Positions 9,107 to 23,528 of a stretch of 64,000 nt of DNA are shown piece after piece (position 1 is the first letter of the stretch; each line of letters begins with the position of its first letter). The position numbers were made by a program, and so were the translations under genes. Below the pieces are notes generated by a model, which ran no database searches, was not told where the DNA came from, and worked only from the letters and a program-made list of their open reading frames with translations. The DNA comes from Neisseria zoodegmatis (GTDB lineage Bacteria; Pseudomonadota; Gammaproteobacteria; Burkholderiales; Neisseriaceae). The DNA is taken from the NCBI RefSeq assembly GCF_900187305.1, contig NZ_LT906434.1, positions 2,418,001-2,482,000 on the forward strand, read 5' to 3'.

Positions 9107-9222
9107 TGTCTGGCAGTGACCTACTTTCACATGGGTATCCACACTATCATCGGCGCTGAGTCGTTTCACGGTCCTGTTCGGGATGGGAAGGCGTGGGACC
9201 AACTCGCTATGGCCGCCAGACG
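9107..9222 (-). rRNA. rrf: 5S ribosomal RNA
   Basis: The minus strand reads GTCTGGCGGCCATAGCGAG, then CCCATCCCGAACAGGACCG, and ends GGTCACTGCCAGAC. The complementary ends and the CCCGAAC loop are diagnostic of 5S. Ends are accurate to a few bases. Confidence 0.96.
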
Positions 9223-9356
9223 TAAACTGTACAAATCGGTAAGCCGTTATGGAAGCTCGCTTCCACTTATTTATTCTTTAATCAACGGTGATGTGTATCA
9301 GCCTCACAAGACTGATGTAAGCTTATTCAAAGAAACTATCCAAAGTCCTTCAAATG

Positions 9357-12246
<2,890 letters not shown>

Positions 12247-12460
12247 TATCATTTCAAGAACCTCTCTGACTTCGTTGTTTCGGCGTTGACTACCTACCCA
12301 ACTTGAAGTCTTTACTCTGACAAAGCTTACTGCTTGTTGTGTACCGAACTGTGCCTTTTGTGTTTCACAGTTCAGTCGATACAATCATCACCCAAATACT
12401 GCGGCTTACCTGTTACAGTAAGCCAACATTGTCTTTGTTTGTTGATTTCGGCTTTCCAAT

Positions 12461-12470
12461 TTGTTAAAGA
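12461..12470 (-). promoter_or_regulatory. Spacer boxA antitermination site
   Basis: The minus strand reads TCTTTAACAA between tRNA-Ala and 23S, matching the boxA element bound by NusB/S10 in rRNA operons. The same core occurs in the 16S leader at 14611-14620. Confidence 0.65.
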
Positions 12471-12573
12471 TCAATGCGTTTTACATGAAACAAACTTTTG
12501 TCTCAAACTTCGCAAATTAAAATGAGCTGCGCATTGTAGCAGCTAACTTTAATTTGTAAAGTCTTTAAATGTT

Positions 12574-12649
12574 TGGTGGAGGCAAACGGGATCGAACCGA
12601 TGACCCCCTGCTTGCAAAGCAGGTGCTCTACCAACTGAGCTATGCCCCC
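12574..12649 (-). tRNA. tRNA-Ala (TGC)
   Basis: A 76-nt cloverleaf starts GGGGGCATAGCTCAGTTGG and ends CCTCCACCA with encoded CCA. The anticodon loop is TTTGCAA, giving anticodon TGC. It lies in the 16S-23S spacer. Confidence 0.98.
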
Positions 12650-12698
12650 ATACTCTTACTCAAGTATCGATACTGCTTACTCTTGCTTTGAGAATGTC

Positions 12699-12775
<77 letters not shown>

Positions 12776-12943
12776 AAGGTCTCTTTGCTTTCCAATATGC
12801 CAACAACCATCCTTCTTAATCCGAATAACCTTTTCGGTCATGCTCGGCTTAAAAGTAATTCATGCAGCACATCTTCAAGCTTAAACGCATCTTTAATATC
12901 ACAGTTTACCGATAAGTGTGAGTGCCTCTCAGCCTCTTTTCTC

Positions 12944-14488
<1,545 letters not shown>

Positions 14489-14610
14489 ATCTCTAACTTT
14501 TTAACTTCTGGTCTGCTTCAAAGTAACTGACAGACAATGTATAATCTTGTCTCTCTGTTTTTGTCGCAGTGTGAGGCCTAAAGACACTCACACTTATCGG
14601 TAATCTGTGT

Positions 14611-14620
14611 TGTTAAAGAA
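14611..14620 (-). promoter_or_regulatory. Leader boxA antitermination site
   Basis: The minus strand reads TTCTTTAACA between the rRNA promoter and 16S, repeating the boxA core found in the spacer. It is placed as expected for NusB/S10-dependent antitermination. Confidence 0.65.
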
Positions 14621-14653
14621 CGGTTGCTGCTGTGTCAGCAGCGAAGAAACCGA

Positions 14654-14683
14654 ACTATACACACCCGCCCGCACCCCCGTCAA
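14654..14683 (-). promoter_or_regulatory. rRNA operon promoter
   Basis: On the minus strand, TTGACG (14683-14678) and TATAGT (14659-14654) are separated by a GC-rich 18-bp spacer with an extended TG before the -10. The site lies about 165 bp upstream of mature 16S. The T/A-rich sequence further upstream (14690-14760) could act as an UP element. Confidence 0.75.
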
Positions 14684-14876
14684 TAACCACAACGCAAAAA
14701 ATTACAACGGAAATCACATATCGCTGTTTATTATGGGAATTATTTTTTAAAAATTTCATTCAAACATTTCCTCAACCAATTCATACAACACTCTGCCCCT
14801 CCACCCCAACTGCAAAACTCATTCACCTTATGTTTTTTTTGATATGATATGAAGTTCATTTTTATGGGGTTTGTGT

Positions 14877-15800
14877 ATGTCTGTTTATACCAGCGTTTCA
14901 GATGACGAAATGCGTGAATTCTTAAATGATTACAACTTAGGCGATTTTATTTCCCTGCAAGGGATTGCTCAGGGGATTACAAACAGTAATTATTTTTTAA
15001 CTACTACTAAAGGGCGCTTCGTTTTAACTGTATTTGAAACCCTGCAACAGCGCGAGCTGCCTTTCTTTTTGGAACTCAAACAACATCTCAGCAAAAACGG
15101 AGTTGCCTGCCCTGCTCCTGTTATGCGCAAAGACGGGAAATTCGATTCTATTTTGGTTGGCAAACCCGCGTGTTTGGTAACTTGTTTAAAAGGCTCCGAT
15201 ACGAGTTGGCCGACAGCGAACCAATGCTTTCACACCGGAGCCATGCTGGCCAAAATGCATTTGGCCGGACAAAGTTTTCCTTCCAAGATGGTCAATCCTC
15301 GTTATAGGGATTGGTGGCGCAATGCCTATACCCAGCTTTTTCCTTTATTAAATGCTGAAGATGCTGCATTATTAAAAAGTGAAATTGATTATTTAGATAA
15401 AAACAACGGCGAATCTTTACCTTCCGGCATTATTCATGCTGACCTTTTTAAAGATAATGTTTTGCTCGACGGCGAAGAAGTGGCCGGATTTATCGATTTT
15501 TACTATGCCTGCAACGGCAACTTCATGTATGACTTGGCGATTGCGGTAAACGACTGGGCACGCACAGCCAGTAATCATTTGGACAAAGAACTGGAAAAAG
15601 CTTTCATCGAAGGCTACGAAAGTGTCCGCCCGCTTAGCGACGAAGAACGGGCTTATTTTCCTACCGCGCAACGTGCAGGCTGTATTCGTTTTTGGGTGTC
15701 CCGTCTTTTAGACTTTTATTTCCCGCAAGAAGGTGAAATGACTTTCATCAAAGACCCGAATGCGTTCCGCGACTTATTGATCAGCTTGCGGGAAAACTAA
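14877..15800 (+). CDS. thrB: Homoserine kinase (APH-fold type)
   Basis: This 307-residue enzyme phosphorylates homoserine in threonine synthesis. It belongs to the ThrB type with an aminoglycoside-phosphotransferase fold, not the GHMP type. It begins [20 protein letters not shown], and the catalytic loop is [18 protein letters not shown], followed by [19 protein letters not shown] with the metal-binding Asp. ATG 14877 is chosen because it follows GGGG; a TTG two codons upstream is less likely. It is monocistronic, ending at an inverted DUS pair. Confidence 0.93.
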   Translation: MSVYTSVSDDEMREFLNDYNLGDFISLQGIAQGITNSNYFLTTTKGRFVLTVFETLQQRELPFFLELKQHLSKNGVACPAPVMRKDGKFDSILVGKPACLVTCLKGSDTSWPTANQCFHTGAMLAKMHLAGQSFPSKMVNPRYRDWWRNAYTQLFPLLNAEDAALLKSEIDYLDKNNGESLPSGIIHADLFKDNVLLDGEEVAGFIDFYYACNGNFMYDLAIAVNDWARTASNHLDKELEKAFIEGYESVRPLSDEERAYFPTAQRAGCIRFWVSRLLDFYFPQEGEMTFIKDPNAFRDLLISLREN

Positions 15801-15826
15801 CGCTTAACATTGCAGTTATTAAGATT

Positions 15827-15857
15827 GAAGGCCGTCTGAAATTTTCAGACGGCCTTC
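15827..15857. terminator. Inverted DUS pair terminator after thrB
   Basis: GAAGGCCGTCTGAAA and TTTCAGACGGCCTTC form a 15-bp stem with a minimal loop, 27 bp after the thrB stop. Confidence 0.8.
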
Positions 15858-15912
15858 TTCATTCTTCCCCAGTTGATTTCAGCCTCAATTAATTTCCAAG
15901 CTTCATACAATA

Positions 15913-15940
15913 AAAAAGCAGATGGGGTCATCTGCTTTTT
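15913..15940. terminator. Bidirectional terminator between thrB and yebC
   Basis: AAAAAGCAGATG pairs with CATCTGCTTTTT across a 4-nt loop, with A and T tracts on both sides. It can end yebC transcription on the minus strand as well as any read-through from thrB. Confidence 0.85.
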
Positions 15941-15972
15941 ATAACTCAATTCAAGTTGAGGCCGTCTGAAAA

Positions 15973-16701
15973 CTATTCAAAGTTCAATACTGCGGAAGTA
16001 TAAACGTCTTGAACATCATCCAAATCTTCAAGAGCATCAATCAACTTTTGCATTTTTTCGGCATCTTCACCGCTTAATTCGGTTTCATTTTGCGCGCGCA
16101 TGGTGACGTCGCCGTCCTCAGATTGGAAACCTGCCGCTTCCAAAGCAGCTTTTACACCAGCCCAATCATTAGGCGCCGTGATTACTTCCAACGAACCGTC
16201 TTCATGAGCGACCACATCTTCTGCACCGGCTTCTAAAGCGGCCTCCATAAGCGCATCTTCATCCACGCCCGGAGCAAATACCAGATAACCCTGATGGACG
16301 AAATTGAAGGCCACACAGCCGTCTGTGCCCAAATTGCCGCCGTTTTTGTTAAACGCATGGCGCACATCTGCAACGGTACGGGTTTTATTGTCTGTCAAAC
16401 AATCCACCATCAGCGCCGCGCCGCCGATGCCGTAGCCTTCGTAGCGCAGTTCGACGTATTCAACACCTTCCAGATTGCCGGTACCTTTATCAATCGCACG
16501 TTGGATATTGTCTTTAGGCATGTTGTTGCTAACAGCCTTATCCATTGCCAACCGCAAACGCGGGTTGGAAGAAGGGTCGCCGCCGCCCATTTTGGCTGCA
16601 ACGGTAATCTCTTTGATCAAACGGGTAAAAATTTTACCGCGCTTGGCATCTTGACGTTCTTTTTTATGACGGATATTCGCCCACTTACTGTGGCCTGCCA
16701 T
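15973..16701 (-). CDS. yebC: YebC/PmpR-family protein
   Basis: This 242-residue protein begins [20 protein letters not shown], the diagnostic start of the YebC family, and keeps the full three-domain length, including [20 protein letters not shown] and [15 protein letters not shown]. Members are DNA-binding regulators (PmpR), and recent work links the family to relief of ribosome stalling. Which role applies cannot be read from sequence. GGAAA precedes the start, and the gene stands alone. Confidence 0.93.
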   Translation of the reverse strand: MAGHSKWANIRHKKERQDAKRGKIFTRLIKEITVAAKMGGGDPSSNPRLRLAMDKAVSNNMPKDNIQRAIDKGTGNLEGVEYVELRYEGYGIGGAALMVDCLTDNKTRTVADVRHAFNKNGGNLGTDGCVAFNFVHQGYLVFAPGVDEDALMEAALEAGAEDVVAHEDGSLEVITAPNDWAGVKAALEAAGFQSEDGDVTMRAQNETELSGEDAEKMQKLIDALEDLDDVQDVYTSAVLNFE

Positions 16702-16931
16702 GGTGTTTCCTTTCTATGCCCGCCCTACTGAATTTATGAGGCCGACTGTACATACAAAATTTTAAAGGCGCGTATTTTATCATAAAAGCTTAAAACATGA
16801 GATGTTGAATCTATTCAGGTTTATCAACATTTACGTTCGGTTTTCTACGTTCGGTTTTCAGCCTGCACTTGATTTCAGACGGCCTGTAACCATATTCAGT
16901 CCATCTGAAAATTATTATGTAGGCAAAAACC

Positions 16932-17858
16932 ATGACCAACACTAAAAACAACACTCCTGCCGCAGCGGTAAATCATGCCGACTGCCGAACCCGTTTCATT
17001 TTCGACGATATGCCCGTACGCGGCCAACATGTGCGGCTTGAGAAAGTATGGCAACACATTGTCGAGCAAAAACATTATCCTGCCGCCATCCAACGCGCTT
17101 TGGGTGAATTACTGGCAGCCGGTGCATTATTGTCGAGCAATTTGAAGATTGAAGGTACATTAATTGTTCAAGTGCAGGGGAAAGGCAAACTGAAAATGCT
17201 GGTTGTCGAAGCCACTTCATCCGACACCTGCCGCGCCACCGCACGTTGGGACGAACATGCCCAAATCGGCGAGAACGAAAGTCTGCGCGAATTATTGGGC
17301 GACAGCGGTGTATTCGTGATTACTCTGCAACCGCAAGACGGAGAACCGTGGCAAGGCGTGGTGCCGCTTGAAGGCGACAGCATTTCAGAAATGCTGGTCA
17401 ACTATATGAAGCGTTCCGAGCAATTAGATACCCACATCACCCTCACCGCCTCGGATAAAGTGTGCAGCGGTCTGCTGGTACAACGCCTACCTGAATCTAC
17501 CCCTGATGCAGAAGCATGGGAACACATAGTCACACTTGCCCAAACCGTAACAGCCGACGAATTGGCGACTTTAGACGCGCACCATATCCTCTACCGCTTG
17601 TTCCACGAAACTCCGCCGCGTGTATTCGAGCAGGAAGCGATTGAATTTGCCTGCACATGTTCGCGTGGCAAGGTAAGTGATATGTTATTGATGCTGGGTG
17701 GTGAAGAAGTAGGCTCGGTACTGCTGGAACAAGGCAGTGTGGAAATTGATTGCGATTTCTGCAATGTAAAATATGTGTTTGACGAGACCGACATTAATGC
17801 ACTGTTTGGCATGGATGTGGCTCAGGCGGTTAGCGAGGAAAAACTCAGGCTTCAATAA
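16932..17858 (+). CDS. hslO: Redox-regulated chaperone Hsp33
   Basis: This 308-residue cytosolic holdase is activated by oxidation. The C-terminal zinc centre is visible as CTCSRGK (CXC) and CDFCNVKY (CXXC), which release zinc and form disulfides under oxidative stress. The N-terminal domain contains LGELLAAGALLSSNLKIEG and MLVNYMKRSEQLDTHI. A strong hairpin terminator follows, so the gene is likely monocistronic. Confidence 0.96.
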   Translation: MTNTKNNTPAAAVNHADCRTRFIFDDMPVRGQHVRLEKVWQHIVEQKHYPAAIQRALGELLAAGALLSSNLKIEGTLIVQVQGKGKLKMLVVEATSSDTCRATARWDEHAQIGENESLRELLGDSGVFVITLQPQDGEPWQGVVPLEGDSISEMLVNYMKRSEQLDTHITLTASDKVCSGLLVQRLPESTPDAEAWEHIVTLAQTVTADELATLDAHHILYRLFHETPPRVFEQEAIEFACTCSRGKVSDMLLMLGGEEVGSVLLEQGSVEIDCDFCNVKYVFDETDINALFGMDVAQAVSEEKLRLQ

Positions 17859-17908
17859 ACCTGATTGACAACCCATTGATTGGTAAATAATTCATCTCCG
17901 CTCTTAAT

Positions 17909-17958
17909 CATGTTGAATGATGGCAACTTAACCAAGCCCTCATTCAACATGTTTTTTT
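17909..17958. terminator. Terminator between hslO and trkH
   Basis: CATGTTGAATGA (17909-17920) is perfectly complementary to TCATTCAACATG (17940-17951), followed by a T tract. It ends hslO, and as a symmetric stem it may also serve the convergent trkH. Confidence 0.85.
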
Positions 17959-17968
17959 ACCTACTCTC

Positions 17969-19426
17969 TTATTTTTTCCAATAAGGCGGCGTAAACAGAA
18001 TCAACACCGTGAAAATTTCCAAACGACCCAACAACATCACGGCGGTACACAACCATTTCTGAACATCTGCCAACGCAGAATAATTATGCGCCGGCCCGAC
18101 CACACCCAAACCCGGGCCTGCATTGGTAATGCAGGCAATCACGGCGCTGAAGGCCGAAATAAAATCCAAGCCCGTGGCCATCATCAGAAAAGTGAACAGC
18201 ACGACGGTCATGAAATACACAAAGATAAACGCCATCACAGTCAAAGCCGTGCGCTCGGGAATGGTGCGGCCGTTTACCTTAACGTTGCGCACCGCATTGG
18301 GATGAAGCAGCAGCAACATTTCGCGCAAACTGAATTTGGCAAGCACGATGGCGCGTGCATTTTTAATCCCGCCGCCCATAGAGCCTGAGCTGGCCAAAAC
18401 GTTGGCAAGAAAAAACATCCATAAAGAAGTAATCAGCGGCCATTGTGCAAAATCGGCATTGGCAAACCCGCTGGAAAGCCCGATAGATACGAAGTTAAAC
18501 GATGTATAACGGAGCGATTCCTCGAAAGTCGGATAATATTGCTTGTGCCATAAATAAACGCTGACTGCGGTAATGCTGACCACCAGCATACTCACCATGA
18601 TGCGGAACTCTTCATCCCGCCAATAGCGTTGCGGTGTGCGTGCGCCGACCACGGAAAGATGGGTAACAAAACTGATGGCGCCAAACAACGTGATGGCCAT
18701 CACAATCATTTCGATAGAAGGGGAATTGAAGTAAGCGATGCTGTCGTCGTGGGTAGAAAAACCGCCGAGGGAAATCGTCGATAAAGCATGGCAAACCGCA
18801 TCAAACCAACTCATGCCTGCCCAATACAGTGCCAAACAGGCCACAACGGTGCTTATGGCATAAGTAAGCCACAGCTTTTTCGCCACTTGGGAAATACGCG
18901 GGGCAATTTTATTGTCTTTATCAAGGCCGGGGATTTCCGCTTTAAACAACTGCGTGCCGCCCACGCCGAGCATGGGCAGAATCGCCACCGCCAACACGAT
19001 AATCCCCATACCGCCGAGCCAATTGAGCATGTGCCGCCAGAAATTAATCGAAGGGGCAAGCGTGTCCAAACTGGTAATCACCGTAGCGCCCGTAGTGGTC
19101 AGCCCCGACATCGCTTCAAACAGCGCATCGGTGTAGCTCATTTGGGGAAAGTAAAGATAAAACGGCATCGCCGCCACCACGGCAAAACCCACCCACAACA
19201 TAAACACCAGCGTAAAACCGTCGCGCACACGCAGTTCGCGCTGATAACGGCGTGTCAGCAGCCATATGGCAACCGAACTGATGATGGTCACCAGCGCCGT
19301 AGAGCCGAATGCACGCAAGGCATCGTCCAAATAAATATACGACACCATGGTAGGCACCAGCAGAAGTATCGAAAACAGCACGCCGAGTTTCGATAAAATA
19401 TGGATGGTAGGGATGATTTTATACAT
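17969..19426 (-). CDS. trkH: Potassium uptake protein TrkH
   Basis: This 485-residue inner-membrane protein of the SKT family has about ten membrane segments. The four pore loops are recognisable by their filter glycines: SGLTTTGATV, TISLGGFSTHD, ASSGSMGGGIKN and ITNAGPGLGVVG. It would import K+ together with the peripheral TrkA subunit, which is not in this window. It is convergent with hslO. Confidence 0.93.
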   Translation of the reverse strand: MYKIIPTIHILSKLGVLFSILLLVPTMVSYIYLDDALRAFGSTALVTIISSVAIWLLTRRYQRELRVRDGFTLVFMLWVGFAVVAAMPFYLYFPQMSYTDALFEAMSGLTTTGATVITSLDTLAPSINFWRHMLNWLGGMGIIVLAVAILPMLGVGGTQLFKAEIPGLDKDNKIAPRISQVAKKLWLTYAISTVVACLALYWAGMSWFDAVCHALSTISLGGFSTHDDSIAYFNSPSIEMIVMAITLFGAISFVTHLSVVGARTPQRYWRDEEFRIMVSMLVVSITAVSVYLWHKQYYPTFEESLRYTSFNFVSIGLSSGFANADFAQWPLITSLWMFFLANVLASSGSMGGGIKNARAIVLAKFSLREMLLLLHPNAVRNVKVNGRTIPERTALTVMAFIFVYFMTVVLFTFLMMATGLDFISAFSAVIACITNAGPGLGVVGPAHNYSALADVQKWLCTAVMLLGRLEIFTVLILFTPPYWKK

Positions 19427-19802
19427 AACTATCTGATTTCAGACGGCCTAAAAGAAACCGGATTCATACATGGGCAGATGCACGAATTCCAAATAAACCG
19501 TCAACACATCGCAAGCAACAAGCCCGTCATAATCGATTTTTTTATTTTTTATCATGGGGTACGGCACACCGGCAAAAGTTCCGCCTCAAGCGCAACTGTT
19601 TCCTTTTAAAGATGAAAGCCGATGAGCTTATCAGGCCGTCTGAAACTATTTTTCAGACGGCCTGAATCAAAATACGGCGGCTATTTTATCAAAAAACATA
19701 CTTTTTTCAGAAACGCTTTGGCCGTCTGAACAATGGCGAACCGGTTTTCTTAAGATTGAGTTCACATGTAGAGCAGCAAAACAGGAAACTTAAGAATGCC
19801 TC
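19427..19802. other. Intergenic region between trkH and engB with DUS terminator
   Basis: No gene is seen in 376 bp. It holds the presumed trkH promoter region and a 15-bp inverted DUS pair, TCAGGCCGTCTGAAA (19631-19645) with TTTCAGACGGCCTGA (19651-19665), likely the engB terminator. Additional single DUS copies lie near 19437 and 19720. Confidence 0.6.
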
Positions 19803-20456
19803 TTACTCAGGCTGTTCGGCAGCCTCACCCTCCGAATCAACCTCACCCGCAGCCGCCTGATAATCGGCAAACCACTTGCCCACTACAGTGTTCACTTCCT
19901 CGATACCCTGCTTTTTCAAGCTGGAAAAAAGCTGCACGCTGATCTGCTGCCGCTCCGCATACGGTTTCAGCGATTTTTTAACCGCAGCAAGCGTTTTAAT
20001 CTGATCGTTTTTAGACAGCTTATCGGCTTTGGAAAGCAAAATATGCACCGGACGGCCCGTGATATGGAAAAAATCCAGCATTCTGAGGTCAAGCTCTTTC
20101 AGCGGGTGACGGGCGTCCATAATCAGCACCAAACCAATTAACTGCTGTCTTTTCTGAAGATAATCGCCCAACAATTTCACCCAATGGGCACGCACGGCCT
20201 CCGGCACCTGCGCATAGCCGTAGCCCGGCAAGTCCACCATAAAACCGCCGCCAGCCAACTCAAAAAAGTTGATGTGCTGGGTGCGCCCCGGCGTTTTCGA
20301 CACATAAGCCAAACGCACATGATTGGTCAGCGTATTGATGGCGCTCGACTTGCCCGCATTACTGCGCCCGACAAAGGCGATTTCGGCAGGCGTATCGGGC
20401 AAATCTTTCAGATGATTGACCGTAGTAAAGAATTTTGCATTTTGAAATAAGTTCAT
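19803..20456 (-). CDS. engB: Ribosome biogenesis GTPase EngB/YihA
   Basis: This 217-residue GTPase is needed for late 50S assembly. G1 is GRSNAGKS (residues 30-37), G3 is [10 protein letters not shown] and G4 is SKADK. It ends in an acidic tail ([15 protein letters not shown]). It is divergent from the cytochrome c4 gene, as in other Neisseria. Confidence 0.96.
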   Translation of the reverse strand: MNLFQNAKFFTTVNHLKDLPDTPAEIAFVGRSNAGKSSAINTLTNHVRLAYVSKTPGRTQHINFFELAGGGFMVDLPGYGYAQVPEAVRAHWVKLLGDYLQKRQQLIGLVLIMDARHPLKELDLRMLDFFHITGRPVHILLSKADKLSKNDQIKTLAAVKKSLKPYAERQQISVQLFSSLKKQGIEEVNTVVGKWFADYQAAAGEVDSEGEAAEQPE

Positions 20457-20600
20457 AAGTGGTAAAATTGTGTGAATTTGGTATAGAATACCACGATTAT
20501 AAAGTTATCGGTTTAGTCGGGCCGCTACCAGCCCGTGTTGAGTATAGTAAAGGGCATTGCGAATTGATGTCGTAATGCTGTAATTCAGGAGCACACTTCC

Positions 20601-21224
20601 ATGAAACGTTTTACCCTGTTGGGTCTGGCTTTAGCTGTTACTGCCGCGGCGGCCGCGCCCAAAGCGGATATTGCCAAAGGCAAAGAAATTGCAAACACGA
20701 TTTGTGCGGCTTGCCACGCTGCCGACGGTAACAGCGGTATTGCAATGTATCCCAAATTATCCGCCCAACACGCCCAATATCTTTTTGTCCAAACCAAAGA
20801 GATCAAAGAAGGTAAACGTACTACCGGCGCAGCGGCGGCAATGATGCCTTTGGTGGCTTCGCTTTCCGATCAGGATATGCGCAATGTAGCCGCGTTCTAC
20901 GCCACCCAATTCCCCAAACCGGGCGAAACCAATCCGAAAGAAAATCCCGAATTAGGCGCGAAAATCTACCGCGGCGGCTTGGCCGACAAGAAAATCCCGG
21001 CCTGTATGTCTTGCCACGGCCCCAACGGTGCGGGTATTCCTGCGGGCGGTACCGATATTTTGGCTTATCCGCGTTTGGGCGGCCAGCACAAGGCTTATAT
21101 TGTTGACCAGATGAAAGCTTACCAATCAGGCCAACGTAAAAACAACATCATGAACGACATCGCCGGCCGCATGACCAACGAAGAGCTGAAAGCTGTCGCC
21201 AACTTTATCCAAGGGTTGCATTAA
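20601..21224 (+). CDS. Cytochrome c4, dihaem
   Basis: This 207-residue periplasmic protein has a signal peptide (about 19 residues ending AAAA) and two haem sites, CAACH (Cys35, Cys38, His39) and CMSCH (Cys135, Cys138, His139), in two similar halves. Each half has a distal Met candidate (MYPKL and MMPLV in the first). It carries electrons from bc1 to terminal oxidases. GGAGC precedes the ATG. The next two genes encode the machinery that attaches its haem. Confidence 0.93.
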   Translation: MKRFTLLGLALAVTAAAAAPKADIAKGKEIANTICAACHAADGNSGIAMYPKLSAQHAQYLFVQTKEIKEGKRTTGAAAAMMPLVASLSDQDMRNVAAFYATQFPKPGETNPKENPELGAKIYRGGLADKKIPACMSCHGPNGAGIPAGGTDILAYPRLGGQHKAYIVDQMKAYQSGQRKNNIMNDIAGRMTNEELKAVANFIQGLH

Positions 21225-21249
21225 TATTGCATCACGCGGTTTTGTGCTG

Positions 21250-21282
21250 AGGCCGTCTGAAAGAAAAGCTTTCAGACGGCCT
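21250..21282. terminator. Inverted DUS pair after cytochrome c4
   Basis: AGGCCGTCTGAAAG (21250-21263) pairs with CTTTCAGACGGCCT (21269-21282), a 14-bp stem 25 bp past the stop. It would separate abundant cytochrome c4 transcription from resB. Confidence 0.8.
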
Positions 21283-21439
21283 TCGGCTGCCATGCCGCTT
21301 CATCATCTTTAAACGCTTCATCTGCTTGAATCTTGGCTAAAGGATTCTTAAAACTCAAAGTTGCAAAGATTGCAGAAGATTTTGATTTTAAAGATAGCAC
21401 TTCCATTCATTGAACCTACCAACCAATCGGCAAAACCTT

Positions 21440-23458
21440 ATGGCCCAACCCAAAACTTCCGTTCCGCTTATACGCCGCCCGTGGTTTGCTTTTCTCAGCT
21501 CCATGCGCTTCGCCGTGGCTCTGCTCAGCCTTTTGGGTATCGCATCCATCATCGGCACGGTACTCCAGCAAAACCAGCCGCCCGTCAATTATGTGGTGAA
21601 ATTCGGCCCGTTTTGGACGGAAATTTTCGGTTTTTTAGGCTTGTTTGATGTTTACGCATCCAGCTGGTTTGTGCTGATTATGCTGTTTTTGGTGCTCTCC
21701 ACGGGCTTGTGTTTGTGGCGCAACATTCCGCCGTTTGTGCGCGAAATGAAATCTTACCGGTTAAACGCCAGCAAAAAATCTTTGTCTTCAATGAAGCACA
21801 CCACCATGCTCGAAGGCCGTATTTCACCCGAAATCGCCGCCCGCTATTTGGAAGTGCAGGGATTCAGCAGCAAAACGGTTGAACGCGAAGACGGCTCCGT
21901 CTTGCTCGCAGCCAAAAAAGGCGCGATGAACAAATGGGGATACATTTTCGCCCATGCGGCCATTATCGTTATCTGTTTGGGCGGCCTGATCGACAGCAAC
22001 CTGCTGCTGAAAGTCGGTATGCTCACCGGCAAAATCGTTCCCGACAACGAATCGGTGTTCGCCAAAGATTTCAAACCCGAAAGCACGCTGGGCAGCGGCA
22101 ATATCTCGTTCCGCGGCAACGTCAACATCACCGAAGGCCAACAAGCCGACGTGGTTTTTCTGAATGCCGACAAAGGTATGCTGATACAGGATTTGCCGTT
22201 TACGGTGCATCTGAAAAAGTTTCATATCGACTTCTACAACACCGGTATGCCTAAAGATTTCGCCAGCGATTTGGTGGTTACCGACAAAGCCACCGGCGAA
22301 GTGATTGAAAAAACCATCCGCGTCAACCATCCGCTCACGGTTGACGGCATTACCATTTATCAAGCCAGCTTTGCCGACGGCGGTTCTGACTTGAAACTGA
22401 AAGCTTGGAATCTGGCAGGCAAAAACCGCCAACCGGCCATGATGGATGCCGTCTCGATGCGTGAATTTCCATTGGATTTGGACGGCAAGCAATACCGGTT
22501 GGAATTCGACCAGTTTACCGCCATGAACGTCGAAGACATGAGCGCCGCGCCCCAAAAAGAAAAAACAGGTTTTCAGACGGCCATTAACGACGTGCGCAGC
22601 GTTAAGCAAGACAAAAAGTTCACTAACATCGGCCCATCCATCGTTTACCGCATCCGCGACAAAGCCGGACAAGCCGTTGAATACAAAAACTATATGCTGC
22701 CCGTCAAACAAGAAGAAGACTATTTCTTCATCACCGGCACCCGCGCAGGGCTGGATCAGCAATACCGCTGGCTGCGCCTGCCCGCCGACAAAGAAGGCAG
22801 CATCGACACCTTTATGGCTTGGCGCGAACTGCTGAACGACCCTGCCGTGCGCAAACGCGTGATTGAAGCGTCTGCCCAAGCCGCGCCCGAAAACGTGCGT
22901 TCGGGATTCAGCTTGGCCGTAGAAAACACCCTTGCCCTGTTTGCACAAGGCGGCTATTTGGCACTGAACGACTACATCGAACAAAAAGTGCCCGAAGCCG
23001 AACGCGACAAAATGCAGGATTTCTTCTACCGCATTTTATACGGCACGCTCAATTCGATTTTGGATGAAACCATCACCACTTACAAACTGCCCGAATGGAA
23101 ACCGAGCGTGGAACGAAACCGCTTCCTGCTGCACAGCATGGATGCCTACACCGGCCTGACCGAATACCCCTCGCCGGTGCTGCTCCAGCTCAACGGCTAT
23201 AAAGAAGTGCGCTCTTCCGGCCTGCAAATGACCCGCTCTCCCGGTGCATCGTTGGTGTATTTAGGCTCGGTGCTGCTGGTTTTGGGCACGGTATTTATGT
23301 TTTACATCCGCGAGAAACGCGCATGGCTGCTGTTTGACCAAGACGGCGTGCGTTTTTCCATGTCGTCTTCGCGCAATGAGCGTGATTTACAAAAAGAATT
23401 TCCCAAACATACAGAGGATTTGGCAACATTGTCCTCAGATTTGAACAAAAACATTTAA
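21440..23458 (+). CDS. resB: System II cytochrome c biogenesis protein ResB (Ccs1)
   Basis: This 672-residue membrane protein works with CcsA to export haem and attach it to apocytochromes. Three membrane segments lie near the N-terminus (SMRFAVALLSLLGIASIIGT, SSWFVLIMLFLVLSTGLC, YIFAHAAIIVICLGGLI), then a large periplasmic domain, and a last segment LVYLGSVLLVLGTVFMFYI. ATG 21440 is preferred over an in-frame TTG at 21410, giving a start just before the first membrane segment. It is followed by ccsA, the usual pair. Confidence 0.93.
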   Translation: MAQPKTSVPLIRRPWFAFLSSMRFAVALLSLLGIASIIGTVLQQNQPPVNYVVKFGPFWTEIFGFLGLFDVYASSWFVLIMLFLVLSTGLCLWRNIPPFVREMKSYRLNASKKSLSSMKHTTMLEGRISPEIAARYLEVQGFSSKTVEREDGSVLLAAKKGAMNKWGYIFAHAAIIVICLGGLIDSNLLLKVGMLTGKIVPDNESVFAKDFKPESTLGSGNISFRGNVNITEGQQADVVFLNADKGMLIQDLPFTVHLKKFHIDFYNTGMPKDFASDLVVTDKATGEVIEKTIRVNHPLTVDGITIYQASFADGGSDLKLKAWNLAGKNRQPAMMDAVSMREFPLDLDGKQYRLEFDQFTAMNVEDMSAAPQKEKTGFQTAINDVRSVKQDKKFTNIGPSIVYRIRDKAGQAVEYKNYMLPVKQEEDYFFITGTRAGLDQQYRWLRLPADKEGSIDTFMAWRELLNDPAVRKRVIEASAQAAPENVRSGFSLAVENTLALFAQGGYLALNDYIEQKVPEAERDKMQDFFYRILYGTLNSILDETITTYKLPEWKPSVERNRFLLHSMDAYTGLTEYPSPVLLQLNGYKEVRSSGLQMTRSPGASLVYLGSVLLVLGTVFMFYIREKRAWLLFDQDGVRFSMSSSRNERDLQKEFPKHTEDLATLSSDLNKNI

Positions 23459-23475
23459 CAGCCGGTGTAAGAACT

Positions 23476-23497
23476 TTTTCAGACGGTCGTCTGAAAA
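23476..23497. terminator. Minimal fused DUS-like hairpin between resB and ccsA
   Basis: TTTTCAGACG (23476-23485) pairs with CGTCTGAAAA (23488-23497) around a GT loop. Each arm is one base short of a full DUS. The short loop and following A-rich tract make it a weak terminator or a transcript-stability element. Confidence 0.4.
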
Positions 23498-23528
23498 CAA
23501 ACAGGCTGAATTATGAAGGAACATACGC

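Noticed and set aside
21824..22984. 386-codon frame opposite resB
   Set aside because: Shadow frame; resB is intact and recognised.
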